A DNA stretch of 64,000 nucleotides from Polyangiaceae bacterium. Lineage in GTDB: Bacteria; Myxococcota_A; Polyangia; Polyangiales; Polyangiaceae. The stretch spans positions 1-64,000 of the forward strand of contig JADLEQ010000019.1 of NCBI GenBank assembly GCA_020846005.1, read 5' to 3'. Of this stretch, positions 24,861-32,877 are shown piece by piece. Below the pieces are notes generated by a model. It did not search any database. It saw only the letters and a list, made by a program, of their open reading frames with translations, and was not told where the DNA came from. The position numbers and the translations under genes are program-made. Position 1 is the stretch's first letter; the number at the start of each line of letters is the position of its first letter.

Positions 24861-26131
24861 GGCTGGGGGAGCGCACGAGCGGCGATGTCACGGCGGAGCT
24901 GGCGCCCCTCGAGCGTGACGCGATCGGCGGCCTGGTAGGCGCGCGCGTGCGCCTCGCGGAGGCTCGCTCCGCACGCGGTCACGGCGAGGACGCGCCCGCC
25001 GCTGCTCCTCACCTCGCCCTGCTCGAGCGCCGTCCCTGCGTGGTAGACGCTCACGCCGGGGACGCGGGCCGCTTCGTCAAGGCCACCGACCCGGTCCCCG
25101 CGCCGCGGGACGCCCGGATAGCCGGCAGCCGCCACGACGACGCACACGGCGTGCCGGGCAACGGGGAGCGTGGCGGCGTCCGGCAGGCGGCCGCGAGCCG
25201 CGCCCGCGAGCACCTCGAACAGATCTCCGTCCGTCGCCGCCATCAGCACCTCCGTCTCCGGATCGCCGAACCGAACGTTGAATTCGAGGAGGACGGGATC
25301 CCCGGTCGGCCGGATCATGAGCCCCGCGAAGAGCGCGCCACGGAACGGCGCCCCGACCTCTCGCAGCGCGCGGAGCGCCGGCCCGACGACGCGGGCACCG
25401 ACGGCCTCCGCCAGCGCGGGCGTGACGAGCGGAGCGGGCGCGTACGCGCCCATGCCGCCAGTGTTCGGCCCGCGATCGCCGTCGCCGAGCCGCTTGTGGT
25501 CCTGCGCGGCCGGCAGCAGCACGAAGCGCTCGCCGTCGGCGACGGCGTGCACGCTCGCCTCCTCGCCCTCGATCCGCTCCTCGAGCACCACCGTACGGCC
25601 GGCGTCGCCGAAGACCCCCCCCTCGAGCATCTCGCGCGCGGCGGCGAGCGCCTCGGAGCGCGACTCCGCGACCACCACACCCTTGCCCGCGCAGAGGCCG
25701 TCCGCCTTGACCACGGGCGCCGCGGCGAAGCCCTCGATCGCGCGCTCCGCGCTCGCCAAATCGCGCACGACCACGTGCCGCGCCGTCGGGATGCCGGCGG
25801 CGGCCGCGATCTGCTTCATGAACGCCTTAGAGCCCTCGAGGCGCGCCGCCGCCGCCCCCGGACCAAAGGCGAGGATCCCCGCCGCCGCGAGCCGATCGAC
25901 GATGCCGTCCACGAGCGGGGCCTCAGGCCCGACCACGACGAGATCGGGCTGCAGGCTCCGCGCGAGCTCGAGCGGCTCGCCAGCCACGTTCCTGATCCGG
26001 GCCGGATCGTGGAGGGCGGTGCCGGCGTTCCCCGGCGCGACGAGCACCTCGGTGACCCCAGCCGATTGGAGCAGGCGCGCCGCGAGCGCGTGCTCGCGAG
26101 CTCCCGAGCCGAGGACCAATACTCGCGCCAT
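24857..26131 (-). CDS. purD: phosphoribosylamine-glycine ligase
   Basis: A 424-residue ATP-grasp enzyme catalysing the second step of purine synthesis: phosphoribosylamine + glycine + ATP to GAR. The N-terminal MARVLVLGSGAREHALA, PDLVVVGPEAPLVDGIVD, the grasp loop VVKADGLCAGKGVVVA, LEERIEGEEASVHAV, DGDRGPNTGGMGAYAP, LEFNVRFGDPETE and the C-terminal domain are all present. The ATG at 26131 is chosen because the protein then begins exactly at the family's N-terminus. It is followed without a gap by tsaC. Confidence 0.96.
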   Translation of the reverse strand: MARVLVLGSGAREHALAARLLQSAGVTEVLVAPGNAGTALHDPARIRNVAGEPLELARSLQPDLVVVGPEAPLVDGIVDRLAAAGILAFGPGAAAARLEGSKAFMKQIAAAAGIPTARHVVVRDLASAERAIEGFAAAPVVKADGLCAGKGVVVAESRSEALAAAREMLEGGVFGDAGRTVVLEERIEGEEASVHAVADGERFVLLPAAQDHKRLGDGDRGPNTGGMGAYAPAPLVTPALAEAVGARVVGPALRALREVGAPFRGALFAGLMIRPTGDPVLLEFNVRFGDPETEVLMAATDGDLFEVLAGAARGRLPDAATLPVARHAVCVVVAAAGYPGVPRRGDRVGGLDEAARVPGVSVYHAGTALEQGEVRSSGGRVLAVTACGASLREAHARAYQAADRVTLEGRQLRRDIAARALPQP

Positions 26132-26206
26132 GCAGCGACGGCTATCACGTCGCCGAGACGGGTACAGCCCCGGCGGCGCGCGGGTCGCCCGGCGGGTGGA
26201 ACAGGA

Positions 26207-26236
26207 TTGACGAGCGGTCCGCGGAGGGGCGATGCT
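26207..26236 (+). promoter_or_regulatory. predicted promoter of the PilZ-like gene, leaderless arrangement
   Basis: TTGACG (26207-26212), an 18-nt spacer and GATGCT (26231-26236). Six bases (CTCGAG) separate the -10 from the GTG at 26243, so the mRNA would begin at the start codon. Confidence 0.4.
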
Positions 26237-26242
26237 CTCGAG

Positions 26243-26755
26243 GTGTCGGAGCCGGTCGTCTTGAAGGTCGTGCGGCCCTACGCCTCGGAGGCGGAGCTCG
26301 TCGACGCAGAGGGGTGGACGCTGGGCCAGAAGGGGGTCCTGCTGATCGGCACCGAGCCCCTCGACCCGGGATCGCTCGTGCGCTTCGAGCTCGCGCTCGC
26401 GACGGGGGCGAAGCTGATCGTCGCCGAGGGCAGGGTCGCGCGCCAGGTGCCCGCGACGAGCGAGCGACCGGCGACGCTGGACGTCCGCTTCCGGCGCTAC
26501 GGCGCTTCGACGAAGGCGTTCCTCGATCGAGTCGCGGCGAGCGGCGGGCGTGACGAGCCGTCCGCCCTCGAGAGCGCGCCGCGACACGAAGCGCCCAGCG
26601 GTCCGGGCGTCGCGTCAGCGAGCGCGCCGGGCTCCGACGCGCCCCCCGCCGACGAGCCGAGCGGCGTCCACCTGCGGCGCGTCGCGCCCATCGTCGCGCC
26701 GTCGAACCGCGACCAGCTGCTCGCGCGGCTGCGCTCGCGGCCGAAGTCCGGCTGA
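26243..26755 (+). CDS. PilZ-like domain protein
   Basis: A 170-residue protein from the GTG at 26243 (MSEPVVLKVVRPYASEAELV). The middle contains a PilZ-type beta-barrel pattern (GTEPLDPGSLVRFELALATGAKLIVAEGRVARQV, then LDVRFRRYGASTKAFLDRV). The classical RxxxR and D/NxSxxG c-di-GMP-binding motifs are not clearly seen, so it may be a non-binding PilZ-like adaptor of the kind frequent in delta-proteobacteria. The C-terminal tail is Ala/Pro/Ser-rich and ends in basic residues (NRDQLLARLRSRPKSG). Translation from other in-frame starts further upstream would read into sequence antisense to purD, so they are not used. Confidence 0.6.
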   Translation: MSEPVVLKVVRPYASEAELVDAEGWTLGQKGVLLIGTEPLDPGSLVRFELALATGAKLIVAEGRVARQVPATSERPATLDVRFRRYGASTKAFLDRVAASGGRDEPSALESAPRHEAPSGPGVASASAPGSDAPPADEPSGVHLRRVAPIVAPSNRDQLLARLRSRPKSG

Positions 26756-26768
26756 GCGCGCCGGGCGG

Positions 26769-27953
26769 TCAGCAGCCGCAGCCGCTCGTGGTGCACGTGA
26801 GCTCGACGCGGAGCGAGTAGCTGCCGCTGTCGTCGAACGCCAGCGGCGCGGTGCGACCGTCGACCACCAGGAAGTACCAGTTGGCGGCAGGCGCGACGAA
26901 CGTCCGCGTGAAGGTCCCGGACCCGACCGACCAGCAGCCCGCGCCGAGGCCACACTCCGCCATCGAGCAGGTCGTGCTCTCGTGGATCTTGAACACGGCG
27001 TCCCAGCTCGTCGCGCTGGCGCACTTGCTCCCCAGCGTCAGCGTGACGTCGATCTGATCGCCCGCCTTCAGGAAGATCCGGTACGTCCGATCGCGACCGA
27101 AGTCCCACCCGCAGCTCCCCCCGTACTCGGGTGCGGTGTCGTCCGCGGAGCAGGTGTTGGTCGACTCGAAGAAATCTGTGACCGAGGCGATGAGCCGGCT
27201 GATCGTGCGCGCCTGTCCGCAGCCGGCACGGCTCTCCGAGCCGGCGCTGCACGCCGACGACGGCATCGCGCAGGTGGGGCCGCCGCCGCTGCCGCCGCTC
27301 CCCGAGGTCCCGCCGGACGCGCCGCTCCCGCCCGTGCCGGCGGTGCCTCCGGCGCCGCTCGTGCCGCCGCTGCCGCTCGCGCCTCCGCTGCCGCTCGTGC
27401 CCCCCGCACCGCTCGCGCCCCCGCTGCCGCTCGTACCCCCGCTGCCGCTCGTGCCCCCCGCACCGCTCGCACCGCTCGCACCGCCCGCACCGCTCGCACC
27501 GCCCGCACCGCTCGCTCCACTCGTGCCACTCGTGCCGCCGCCGCTCCCGCCGAGGCCGCTCGCGCCACCCGTCGTGCCGCCAGTGCCCCCTGGGGCTCCA
27601 CCGGCGCCTCCGGGCGCGCCGCCCGTACCCCCGAGCGATCCACCCGCGCCGCCCGTCGCGGAGCTGCCGCCTCCGCTGCCGCTCGCGCCTCCGGTACCTC
27701 CTGGGGTACCGGAACCGCCGCCGCTCCCGCCGCCGCTCCCCGCACCCGCGTCTCCGCCCGTCCCCGCGGCGCCCGCAGCCGCAGCGATGCCACCGCCGCC
27801 ACCCGAAGCACCGGCGCCTCCCGCCGCGCCCCCGCCGCCTCCCACCTGAGGCCCGGGACCGGTCGGCGGCTCGTCAATCAACGTTCCCTGCGCGCAGGCC
27901 GCGACGCCGAGCGCCGCCCCCAGCAGGAGCGTCGAGCGGACAGGGGACCTCAT
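26769..27953 (-). CDS. collagen-like Gly-rich lipoprotein
   Basis: A 394-residue protein with a lipoprotein signal (RSTLLLGAALGVAACAQG). About 190 residues of Gly-X-Y-like repeats follow (GGASGSGG, GGTSGSGG, GASGAGG units). The C-terminal domain of ~170 residues is Cys-rich, with a beta-sandwich look (DRTYRIFLKAGDQIDVTLTLGSKC, WYFLVVDGRTAPLAFDDSGSYSLRVELTC) resembling bacterial pre-peptidase C-terminal domains. I infer a surface stalk carrying a binding domain. A GGAG ribosome site precedes the ATG by about 9 nt. No enzymatic motif is present. Confidence 0.7.
   Translation of the reverse strand: MRSPVRSTLLLGAALGVAACAQGTLIDEPPTGPGPQVGGGGGAAGGAGASGGGGGIAAAAGAAGTGGDAGAGSGGGSGGGSGTPGGTGGASGSGGGSSATGGAGGSLGGTGGAPGGAGGAPGGTGGTTGGASGLGGSGGGTSGTSGASGAGGASGAGGASGASGAGGTSGSGGTSGSGGASGAGGTSGSGGASGSGGTSGAGGTAGTGGSGASGGTSGSGGSGGGPTCAMPSSACSAGSESRAGCGQARTISRLIASVTDFFESTNTCSADDTAPEYGGSCGWDFGRDRTYRIFLKAGDQIDVTLTLGSKCASATSWDAVFKIHESTTCSMAECGLGAGCWSVGSGTFTRTFVAPAANWYFLVVDGRTAPLAFDDSGSYSLRVELTCTTSGCGC
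27277..27843. repeat. Gly-rich coding repeat tract
   Basis: Nearly 570 nt of imperfect short repeats, mainly variants of the 9-nt unit CCGCTCGCA/CCGCTCGTG read from the minus strand as Gly-X-Y triplets. The tract is likely prone to length change by slippage or recombination. Confidence 0.7.
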
Positions 27954-28059
27954 GCGATTGAACTCCGTAGGTTCGACTTCCTACCAGCTAGCACGCCGCG
28001 AGGCCAGGGTGTCGCCCCCGGCCACGGCGGGCGCCCGTGCGAACCCTGGACGCGCCGCG

Positions 28060-28926
28060 TCAGAGGCGGTCGTCGACCCGCCGCCAGCGGCGGAGAGCCT
28101 CGAGCGCGGGCGTCGCGCGAGGCGCGCTCGGTGCCAAGAGCTGGCGGAGGGCGGCGCGGTGCGCGGTGACCGCCGCGACCTCCCGTGCCCCGGGGCGCGG
28201 GGGCGCCACCCACGGCCGCGCGCCCGCGGGCGCCGCCCGGACCACCGCGTCGTCGACGAGCGCCTCGCCCTCGGCGAATAGCGCCTCAAGCCCGAGGCAA
28301 GACGCGCGGGCGCGCGGCGGCGACACGGCGACGAGCTCACACCAGCCGCTCGCGTCCGGTGCGCCGTCGGCGTCCGCGAGCGAGACGTCCGGATCGTCGC
28401 CGTAGTCGCAGGCGAAGAGCTGCGTCGAGAGGTCGAGGCAGCGCGCGCCCGCCGGCGGGCGCACCCACACGCTCGCCACGACGGGCCCGGACGACGGCGA
28501 GACCCCGATCGCGGCGATGCGCTGGTTGGCGGTCATCACGCCGCACTTCATGCCGCTCCTGCACTCGGGGCCGACGCGCACCTGGTCGAAGCTCCCCTGC
28601 ACGACGAGGCTCGCGGTGTTCGCCCAGCCGTACTGCGCGGCGAACGCGGTGTGCCACTCGAAGTCGCCGTCCCACAGCAGGTTGTCGCTGGCCGCGACGT
28701 TGCCGAACGGCACGCGCTGGATCATCGTGCGCTTGGGCGGCGCCGCATCGACCCCCGCGTCCCCGCCGGCGCCGCCGCGCCCCGCCGCCCCATCCGCGGC
28801 CCCGCCGCCACTCGCGTCGACCGCCACACGGGCGCCCATCGGTTCGTCGGTGCCGCAACCGACCGGCAGCCCCAGCGTCGCACCGACGACCAGCGCACCG
28901 ACGGGCCAGCGCCACGCGCGCGTCAC
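28060..28926 (-). CDS. surface lipoprotein coupled to S41-like peptidase
   Basis: A 288-residue lipoprotein. The GTG start at 28926 gives MTRAWRWPVGALVVGATLGLPVGC, a clear lipobox, then a short Gly/Ala-rich linker. The remainder includes NLLWDGDFEWHTAFAAQYGWAN and VVASVWVRPPAGARCLDL, which read like a carbohydrate-binding-module beta-sandwich. This similarity is weak. The start overlaps the stop of the S41-like gene upstream as GTGA, so the two products are made together. The protein probably acts with that peptidase homologue at the cell surface. Confidence 0.6.
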   Translation of the reverse strand: MTRAWRWPVGALVVGATLGLPVGCGTDEPMGARVAVDASGGGAADGAAGRGGAGGDAGVDAAPPKRTMIQRVPFGNVAASDNLLWDGDFEWHTAFAAQYGWANTASLVVQGSFDQVRVGPECRSGMKCGVMTANQRIAAIGVSPSSGPVVASVWVRPPAGARCLDLSTQLFACDYGDDPDVSLADADGAPDASGWCELVAVSPPRARASCLGLEALFAEGEALVDDAVVRAAPAGARPWVAPPRPGAREVAAVTAHRAALRQLLAPSAPRATPALEALRRWRRVDDRL

Positions 28927-30959
28927 GGCTGCAGCTCCGATCGCACCCACGCGAGCGCCGCGGCGTGCACGGTGTCACGCCCGGCGAGCAGATCGCTCTG
29001 GCGCGGCACCACGATCTCGTCCGGCGCGACGCCCTGACCGTTGATCGTCTCGCCCGTGTGGAGCAGCGTGTCTCCGACGGCGATCGAGTAGCCGACGCCG
29101 AACCACCAGCCGAAGTTGAAGAGCGTCGAGAACGCCCCGGCGGTCTCGTACGGCCCGAAGATGCGTACCCGCGGCGCGCCCTTCATCCCAAGCGGGAGCC
29201 AGTCGCTCGCCGAGCCGTCGAGGGTGAGCAACAGCGCGACGGGCACATCGACGCGCGGCGAGGGACCGCCCGCGAGCTCCACCTGGCCGGCCGCGGCGAG
29301 CGCGTCGAACGCCGCCTTGCCCTCCGCGAGCGAGGGGCGCGCCTCGTCGCTCGTCGAGCGGAAGCGAAAGAGGTCGAGCGGGAAGGGCGTCCGCACGAAC
29401 TCCCAGAGGATCGGGGGCCCAAGGTTCGTCCCACCGAAGCCGGTCCGGTGGTCGAGGACGACGCCGCGCGCGCTCGACCTCCACAGGGCGACGGCGTCGC
29501 GCAGCGGCGGGCCGTCGTCCCCCGGCTGCCCGCTCACGTTGAGCCCGCTCCACTCAAGGCCGTAGATGGCCTCGGTTGCGTCGCTCTCGACGAGCAGCCC
29601 GGACACCGTCGCCCGCCGCGAGTGATTCTCAGGCGACTCCGGCAGATGCCGGAACGGGCGGTTGTCGCAGCCGACGCTCGCCCGCGTCCCGTCGGGGGCG
29701 TACGGCAGGGCGTGGACCTCGATCGTCTCCGGCGCGGCGGCGCACGTCCCCGCGGTCGCGTCGCAGCGGAGCACGGTGACGGTGCGCGCGAAGCGCGAGA
29801 TGAGCTCGGGGAGCCGCGACACGTCCTCGGCGAACGTCCGCGGGTTGGAGGCCGTCCAGTGGTCGGCGTCCCGCCCGACCAGCGACCGTGTCCACTGGAC
29901 CGGCGCGAGCCCGTCCACCTCGACCAGCCGATCGCCCCGCGCGAGCGCGAGCGGGTTCGGCTCCCCGACGTGCGAGACCAGCACGTCGAGCCCCGCGGTG
30001 GCGGGCGGCGGGCCGCCGGGGACGTCGGCCACGCCCTCGACGAAACAAGCCGCGATGGGGCGAGGGTCCTCCACCAGGAAGCCGGAGAGATCGGTGGCGC
30101 GCGTGTGCCAGTCGTGCAGGCGCTGGATCGCCGTCCGATAGTGTCGCCAGAAGGCCCCTGCGTCCGTCGCGACGTCCATCGCCGCGATCTCGGTGAGCGC
30201 GCGGGGCAGGTCGCGCTCGCGATTCTGGAGCGGGCCGTACAGGTAGCGCAGCCGCGCGTCGAGGTAGCGCACGAGCTCGGCGCGCCACGCGACCGGCGGC
30301 AGCGCGGGCAGGCGCGCGTCGACGTTCCGGCAGCGCCCCCACTCGCACGCCTGGCCTGCGCCGCAGCTCGCCGGGTCCGCCACCCCAGCGCAGCTGACGG
30401 ACTCAGGCGCGTCGCCGACCGGCACGACCTCGATCGCGTCGACCTCGGCCCCCGCGAGCGAGAAGAGCCCGAGCCCGACCCGCTCGGCGCGCACGCCGTC
30501 GATCGGGACCCGTTCGGCCGCGAGCTCGTACCAGCCGTCCGAGGTCATCCGTCCGGTCGGGTAGAGGACGGCGAAGTCACCACCGTCGGCGTCGGCGAAG
30601 CCCACGTCGACGGTGCCGACCACCTCGCCGCGGGCCCACACGCTCACCCGGTACGAGCGCCGTTCACCCGTCAGCGGCAGCGGGAGGTCGACACCGTCGA
30701 AGCGCGCGACGGAGAGCACGCGACGGCCCTCGAGCGCCGTGTCGGTGTCCGTCCCGTCAAGCGACGCGCCTCCATCCACGGCGCCCGCGTCCTCGTCGCT
30801 CTCGAAGCCGTACGTGAACACGGCCGACGCCGCGAACACGACCTCGCCGGCGGCGTCGAGCTCGGTCGCGGCGGCGACGCGAGGCGCGGCGAGGGCCGCC
30901 ACGAGGACGGCGGCGCCCGCACAGCAGCAGCGCGGGCGCGGAACGGCGCGGGAGGACAT
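28923..30959 (-). CDS. exported S41-family peptidase homologue
   Basis: A protein of about 678 residues from the ATG at 30959 (MSSRAVPRPRCCCAGAAVLVAALAAPRVAAA, a signal peptide). Residues ~30-150 look like a beta-sandwich similar to the partner lipoprotein (YRVSVWARGEVVGTVDVGFADADG). A Cys-rich EGF-like piece follows (CAGVADPASCGAGQACEWGRC). The C-terminal half carries an S41 (tail-specific protease/tricorn) core: DHRTGFGGTNLGPPILWEF, VALLLTLDGSASDWLPLGMKG with the candidate nucleophile Ser in GSASD, and a final GQGVAPDEIVVP. An internal PDZ-like part (DRLVEVDGLAPVQWTRSL) agrees with the family. The general base is not identified, so activity is unproven. Confidence 0.65.
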   Translation of the reverse strand: MSSRAVPRPRCCCAGAAVLVAALAAPRVAAATELDAAGEVVFAASAVFTYGFESDEDAGAVDGGASLDGTDTDTALEGRRVLSVARFDGVDLPLPLTGERRSYRVSVWARGEVVGTVDVGFADADGGDFAVLYPTGRMTSDGWYELAAERVPIDGVRAERVGLGLFSLAGAEVDAIEVVPVGDAPESVSCAGVADPASCGAGQACEWGRCRNVDARLPALPPVAWRAELVRYLDARLRYLYGPLQNRERDLPRALTEIAAMDVATDAGAFWRHYRTAIQRLHDWHTRATDLSGFLVEDPRPIAACFVEGVADVPGGPPPATAGLDVLVSHVGEPNPLALARGDRLVEVDGLAPVQWTRSLVGRDADHWTASNPRTFAEDVSRLPELISRFARTVTVLRCDATAGTCAAAPETIEVHALPYAPDGTRASVGCDNRPFRHLPESPENHSRRATVSGLLVESDATEAIYGLEWSGLNVSGQPGDDGPPLRDAVALWRSSARGVVLDHRTGFGGTNLGPPILWEFVRTPFPLDLFRFRSTSDEARPSLAEGKAAFDALAAAGQVELAGGPSPRVDVPVALLLTLDGSASDWLPLGMKGAPRVRIFGPYETAGAFSTLFNFGWWFGVGYSIAVGDTLLHTGETINGQGVAPDEIVVPRQSDLLAGRDTVHAAALAWVRSELQP

Positions 30960-31099
30960 GGGCGCGGCATCATCGACCCACTCGGGACGCGCAGGCAACC
31001 GCGCTTCGCGCGACGGCGGCCACTCCCAACCTCCGGGTGAAGGGCCTGCGCGGGCAGCCCGCTTGTCACCCGTGGCCCCGCGGCGCTAGAGGCCGAAGT

Positions 31100-32185
31100 A
31101 TGCGATACGACGACTCGATCCGGATCACGCGCTTCGCCAGCTCGGGCGGCTGAGCGGCGAAGGTAGGTCCGGCGGACCTACGCGCGCTCACGTCCGGCCT
31201 CGTGACTGGCGCGGGGAAGGACGTGGTCGTCGGCCTCGACACGGCCGACGACGCGGGAGTGGTGCGCCTCGCGGACGACATCGCGGTCGTCACCACGGCC
31301 GACTTCATCACCCCGCCGTTCGACGATCCGCGCGGGTTCGGCGCGATCGCGGCGGCGAACGCGCTCTCCGACGTCTGGGCGATGGGAGGCGAGCCGATCG
31401 CCGCGATCAACCTGTGCGCGCTGCCGCGGGAGGTGCCGACGGAGATCGCGCGCGAGATCCTGGCCGGCGCGGCGGACAAGGTGCGTGAGGCGGGCGCCGC
31501 CACGGTCGGCGGGCACACCGTCGTCGGGCCGGAGCTGCTCTTCGGGCTGGCCGTCACGGGCCGGGTGCACCCGGGCCGGGTCTGGCGCAACGGGGGGCTC
31601 CGCCCCGGCGACGCGCTGGTGCTGACGAAGCCGCTCGGATGTGGGCTCTACGTCACCGCGGCTCGAGCCGGGCGGCTGGCTGCTTCCGAGGTGCAGCGGA
31701 TCTCGGAGACGATGATGCAGCTGAACGCTGTCGCGAAGCGCACCCTCGAGCGGTTCGCGCCGTCGGCGGCCACCGACGTGACCGGCTTCGGGCTAGCCGG
31801 CCACGCGCTCGGGATGGCGCGCGCGAGCGGGGTCCGAGTTCGCCTCGACCTCGCGTCCCTGCCACTCCACCCGGAGGCGCTCCGGCTCGCCGAGGAGGGG
31901 TCGACGTGCCGGGGCGAGCGCGAGAACCGGGCCTGCCTGGCGGGCGAGGTGCGAGTGGCGAGCGGCGTCGAGGGCGCGCTGGCGCACTCGATCCCGTTCG
32001 ATCCGCAGACGTCCGGGGGCCTGCTCGTCGGCCTCGACGCGCGCGCCGCCGCGGAGGCGGTACGCGCCCTGCGGACAGCGGGAGTCGAGTCGGCGTGCGT
32101 CGTCGGCCGGGCCGAGGCGTCCGCGACGCCCGAGGTGCTGCTCGATCGCAGCGAAGGGGCGGGCTGGCCACCCCACGGCTCCTGA
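31100..32185 (+). CDS. selD: selenide, water dikinase, itself a selenoprotein (Sec18 read from TGA)
   Basis: A protein of 361 residues that makes selenophosphate from selenide and ATP, the selenium donor for selenocysteine and selenouridine. The true start is the ATG at 31100, with AGAGG 7 nt upstream. Codons 1-17 read MRYDDSIRITRFASSGG. Codon 18 (31151-31153) is an in-frame TGA, and codons 19 onward read AAKVGPADLRALTSGLVTGAGKDVVVG. The TGA falls where SelD enzymes have their catalytic Cys or Sec, three residues before the essential Lys (Lys21 here). A stem-loop fitting a bacterial SECIS follows. The rest of the protein is canonical (DFITPPFDDPRGFGAIAAANALSDVWAMGG, VGGHTVVGPELLFGLAVTG, DVTGFGLAGHALGM, DPQTSGGLL). 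Calling from the ATG- or GTG-like codon near 31202 removes the active site. Confidence 0.9.
31163..31181 (+). promoter_or_regulatory. bacterial SECIS element in selD
   Basis: A perfect 8-bp stem (GTAGGTCC with GGACCTAC) closes a GGC triloop. The loop starts 17 nt after the TGA and has G in its first two positions, as described for bacterial SECIS hairpins bound by SelB. It lies entirely inside the coding sequence for VGPADL. Confidence 0.8.
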
Positions 32186-32192
32186 CTTATGC

Positions 32193-32212
32193 TCCTCCAG
32201 TCCCCAGGAGGA
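32193..32212 (+). promoter_or_regulatory. hairpin covering the erpA ribosome binding site
   Basis: TCCTCC (32193-32198) is complementary to GGAGGA (32207-32212), the Shine-Dalgarno sequence of erpA, with an 8-nt loop. Folding would hide the whole ribosome site. Confidence 0.4.
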
Positions 32213-32222
32213 ACCGGCGAAC

Positions 32223-32546
32223 ATGATCACGATGACGGAGCTCGCGGCCGAGAAGGTGAAGGAGATCGCTCACGCGGAGGGCCTCGAGGGCCAGGGGCTG
32301 CGCCTGCGGGTCATCGGGGGCGGGTGCGCGGGGTTCCAGTACGATCTCTATTTCGAGGACAAGCCGACCGCGATGGATGAGCAGTTCGAGTCTCGCGGGA
32401 TCCAGCTCTTCATCGATCCGCTGAGCTATCAATACCTGGACGGCACCGAAATCGACTACGTCGACGGCGTGCACGGCTCCGGCTTCAAGTTCGGGAACCC
32501 GAACGTCAGCGGCTCGTGCGGGTGCGGGTCGTCGTTCTCGGCCTGA
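32223..32546 (+). CDS. erpA: A-type iron-sulfur carrier (ErpA/IscA family)
   Basis: A 107-residue A-type carrier that receives and delivers [Fe-S] clusters to apo-enzymes. The three invariant cysteines are present: Cys35 in IGGGCAGFQYDL, and Cys99 and Cys101 in GSCGCGSSF. The pattern FIDPLSYQYLDGTEIDYVDG...GFKFGNPNV is typical of ErpA. The strong AGGAGGA site is 10 nt upstream of the ATG and can be masked by a hairpin. It lies 37 nt after selD on the same strand, so the two could be transcribed together, although no functional link beyond selenium/sulfur chemistry is obvious. Confidence 0.9.
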   Translation: MITMTELAAEKVKEIAHAEGLEGQGLRLRVIGGGCAGFQYDLYFEDKPTAMDEQFESRGIQLFIDPLSYQYLDGTEIDYVDGVHGSGFKFGNPNVSGSCGCGSSFSA

Positions 32547-32757
32547 TCTACGGCTGCGTGGGGCGGTGCCGGCGCAGAGCCCGGGCCGCCAGGCAGGGGT
32601 AGGCCCGCTCCCCGGGAGGGTGCGTGCGGGGGCGGTGCGCCCGCCGGCTGGGGCTCGCGGCCAGGCGAGGCCCGGCCCGGCCGGCCGCGGCGAGGGCAGA
32701 CACGACCGGCGATCCACCCAGGTGCGCCCGGGAAACCGGAGCGGGCGGGCGCCCGTA
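32547..32757. other. gene-free GC-rich stretch between erpA and the rpoH promoter
   Basis: No reading frame with coding character, no RNA gene and no clear terminator with a T-tract were found. A short palindrome CGGGCGCCCG sits at 32746-32755, just before the predicted -35 element of the sigma-factor gene. Confidence 0.5.
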
Positions 32758-32787
32758 TTGACGCCACCGAAGTTTAGATTGAATCTA
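32758..32787 (+). promoter_or_regulatory. predicted promoter and 13-bp palindrome upstream of the sigma factor
   Basis: TTGACG (32758-32763) followed 17 nt later by a weak -10 GAATCT (32781-32786). The -10 lies inside the palindrome TAGATTGAATCTA (32775-32787), in an AT-rich island unusual for this DNA. The palindrome could be an operator overlapping the -10. Confidence 0.4.
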
Positions 32788-32877
32788 GCTTCAGAAAGAA
32801 CCGCAGGCTTTCCAGAAACTTTGTCCTGGACAGATGCGTTTCCCGAGTTGCCAGCCCGAAAGAATCCCGGAGGCAGC

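Noticed and set aside
27277-27843. Repeat tract as CRISPR or mobile-element repeat
   Set aside because: The repeats are in-frame Gly-X-Y codons within a lipoprotein gene and have no spacer structure.
28185-31040. 951-codon plus-strand frame opposite the lipoprotein and S41 genes
   Set aside because: No signal peptide or domain; the opposite strand has a coupled gene pair with clear signal peptides and motifs.
31202-32185. selD starting at the downstream ATG-like codon (327 residues)
   Set aside because: This version lacks the catalytic Cys/Sec and Lys. The upstream frame through TGA restores the family N-terminus and has a ribosome site and SECIS-like hairpin.
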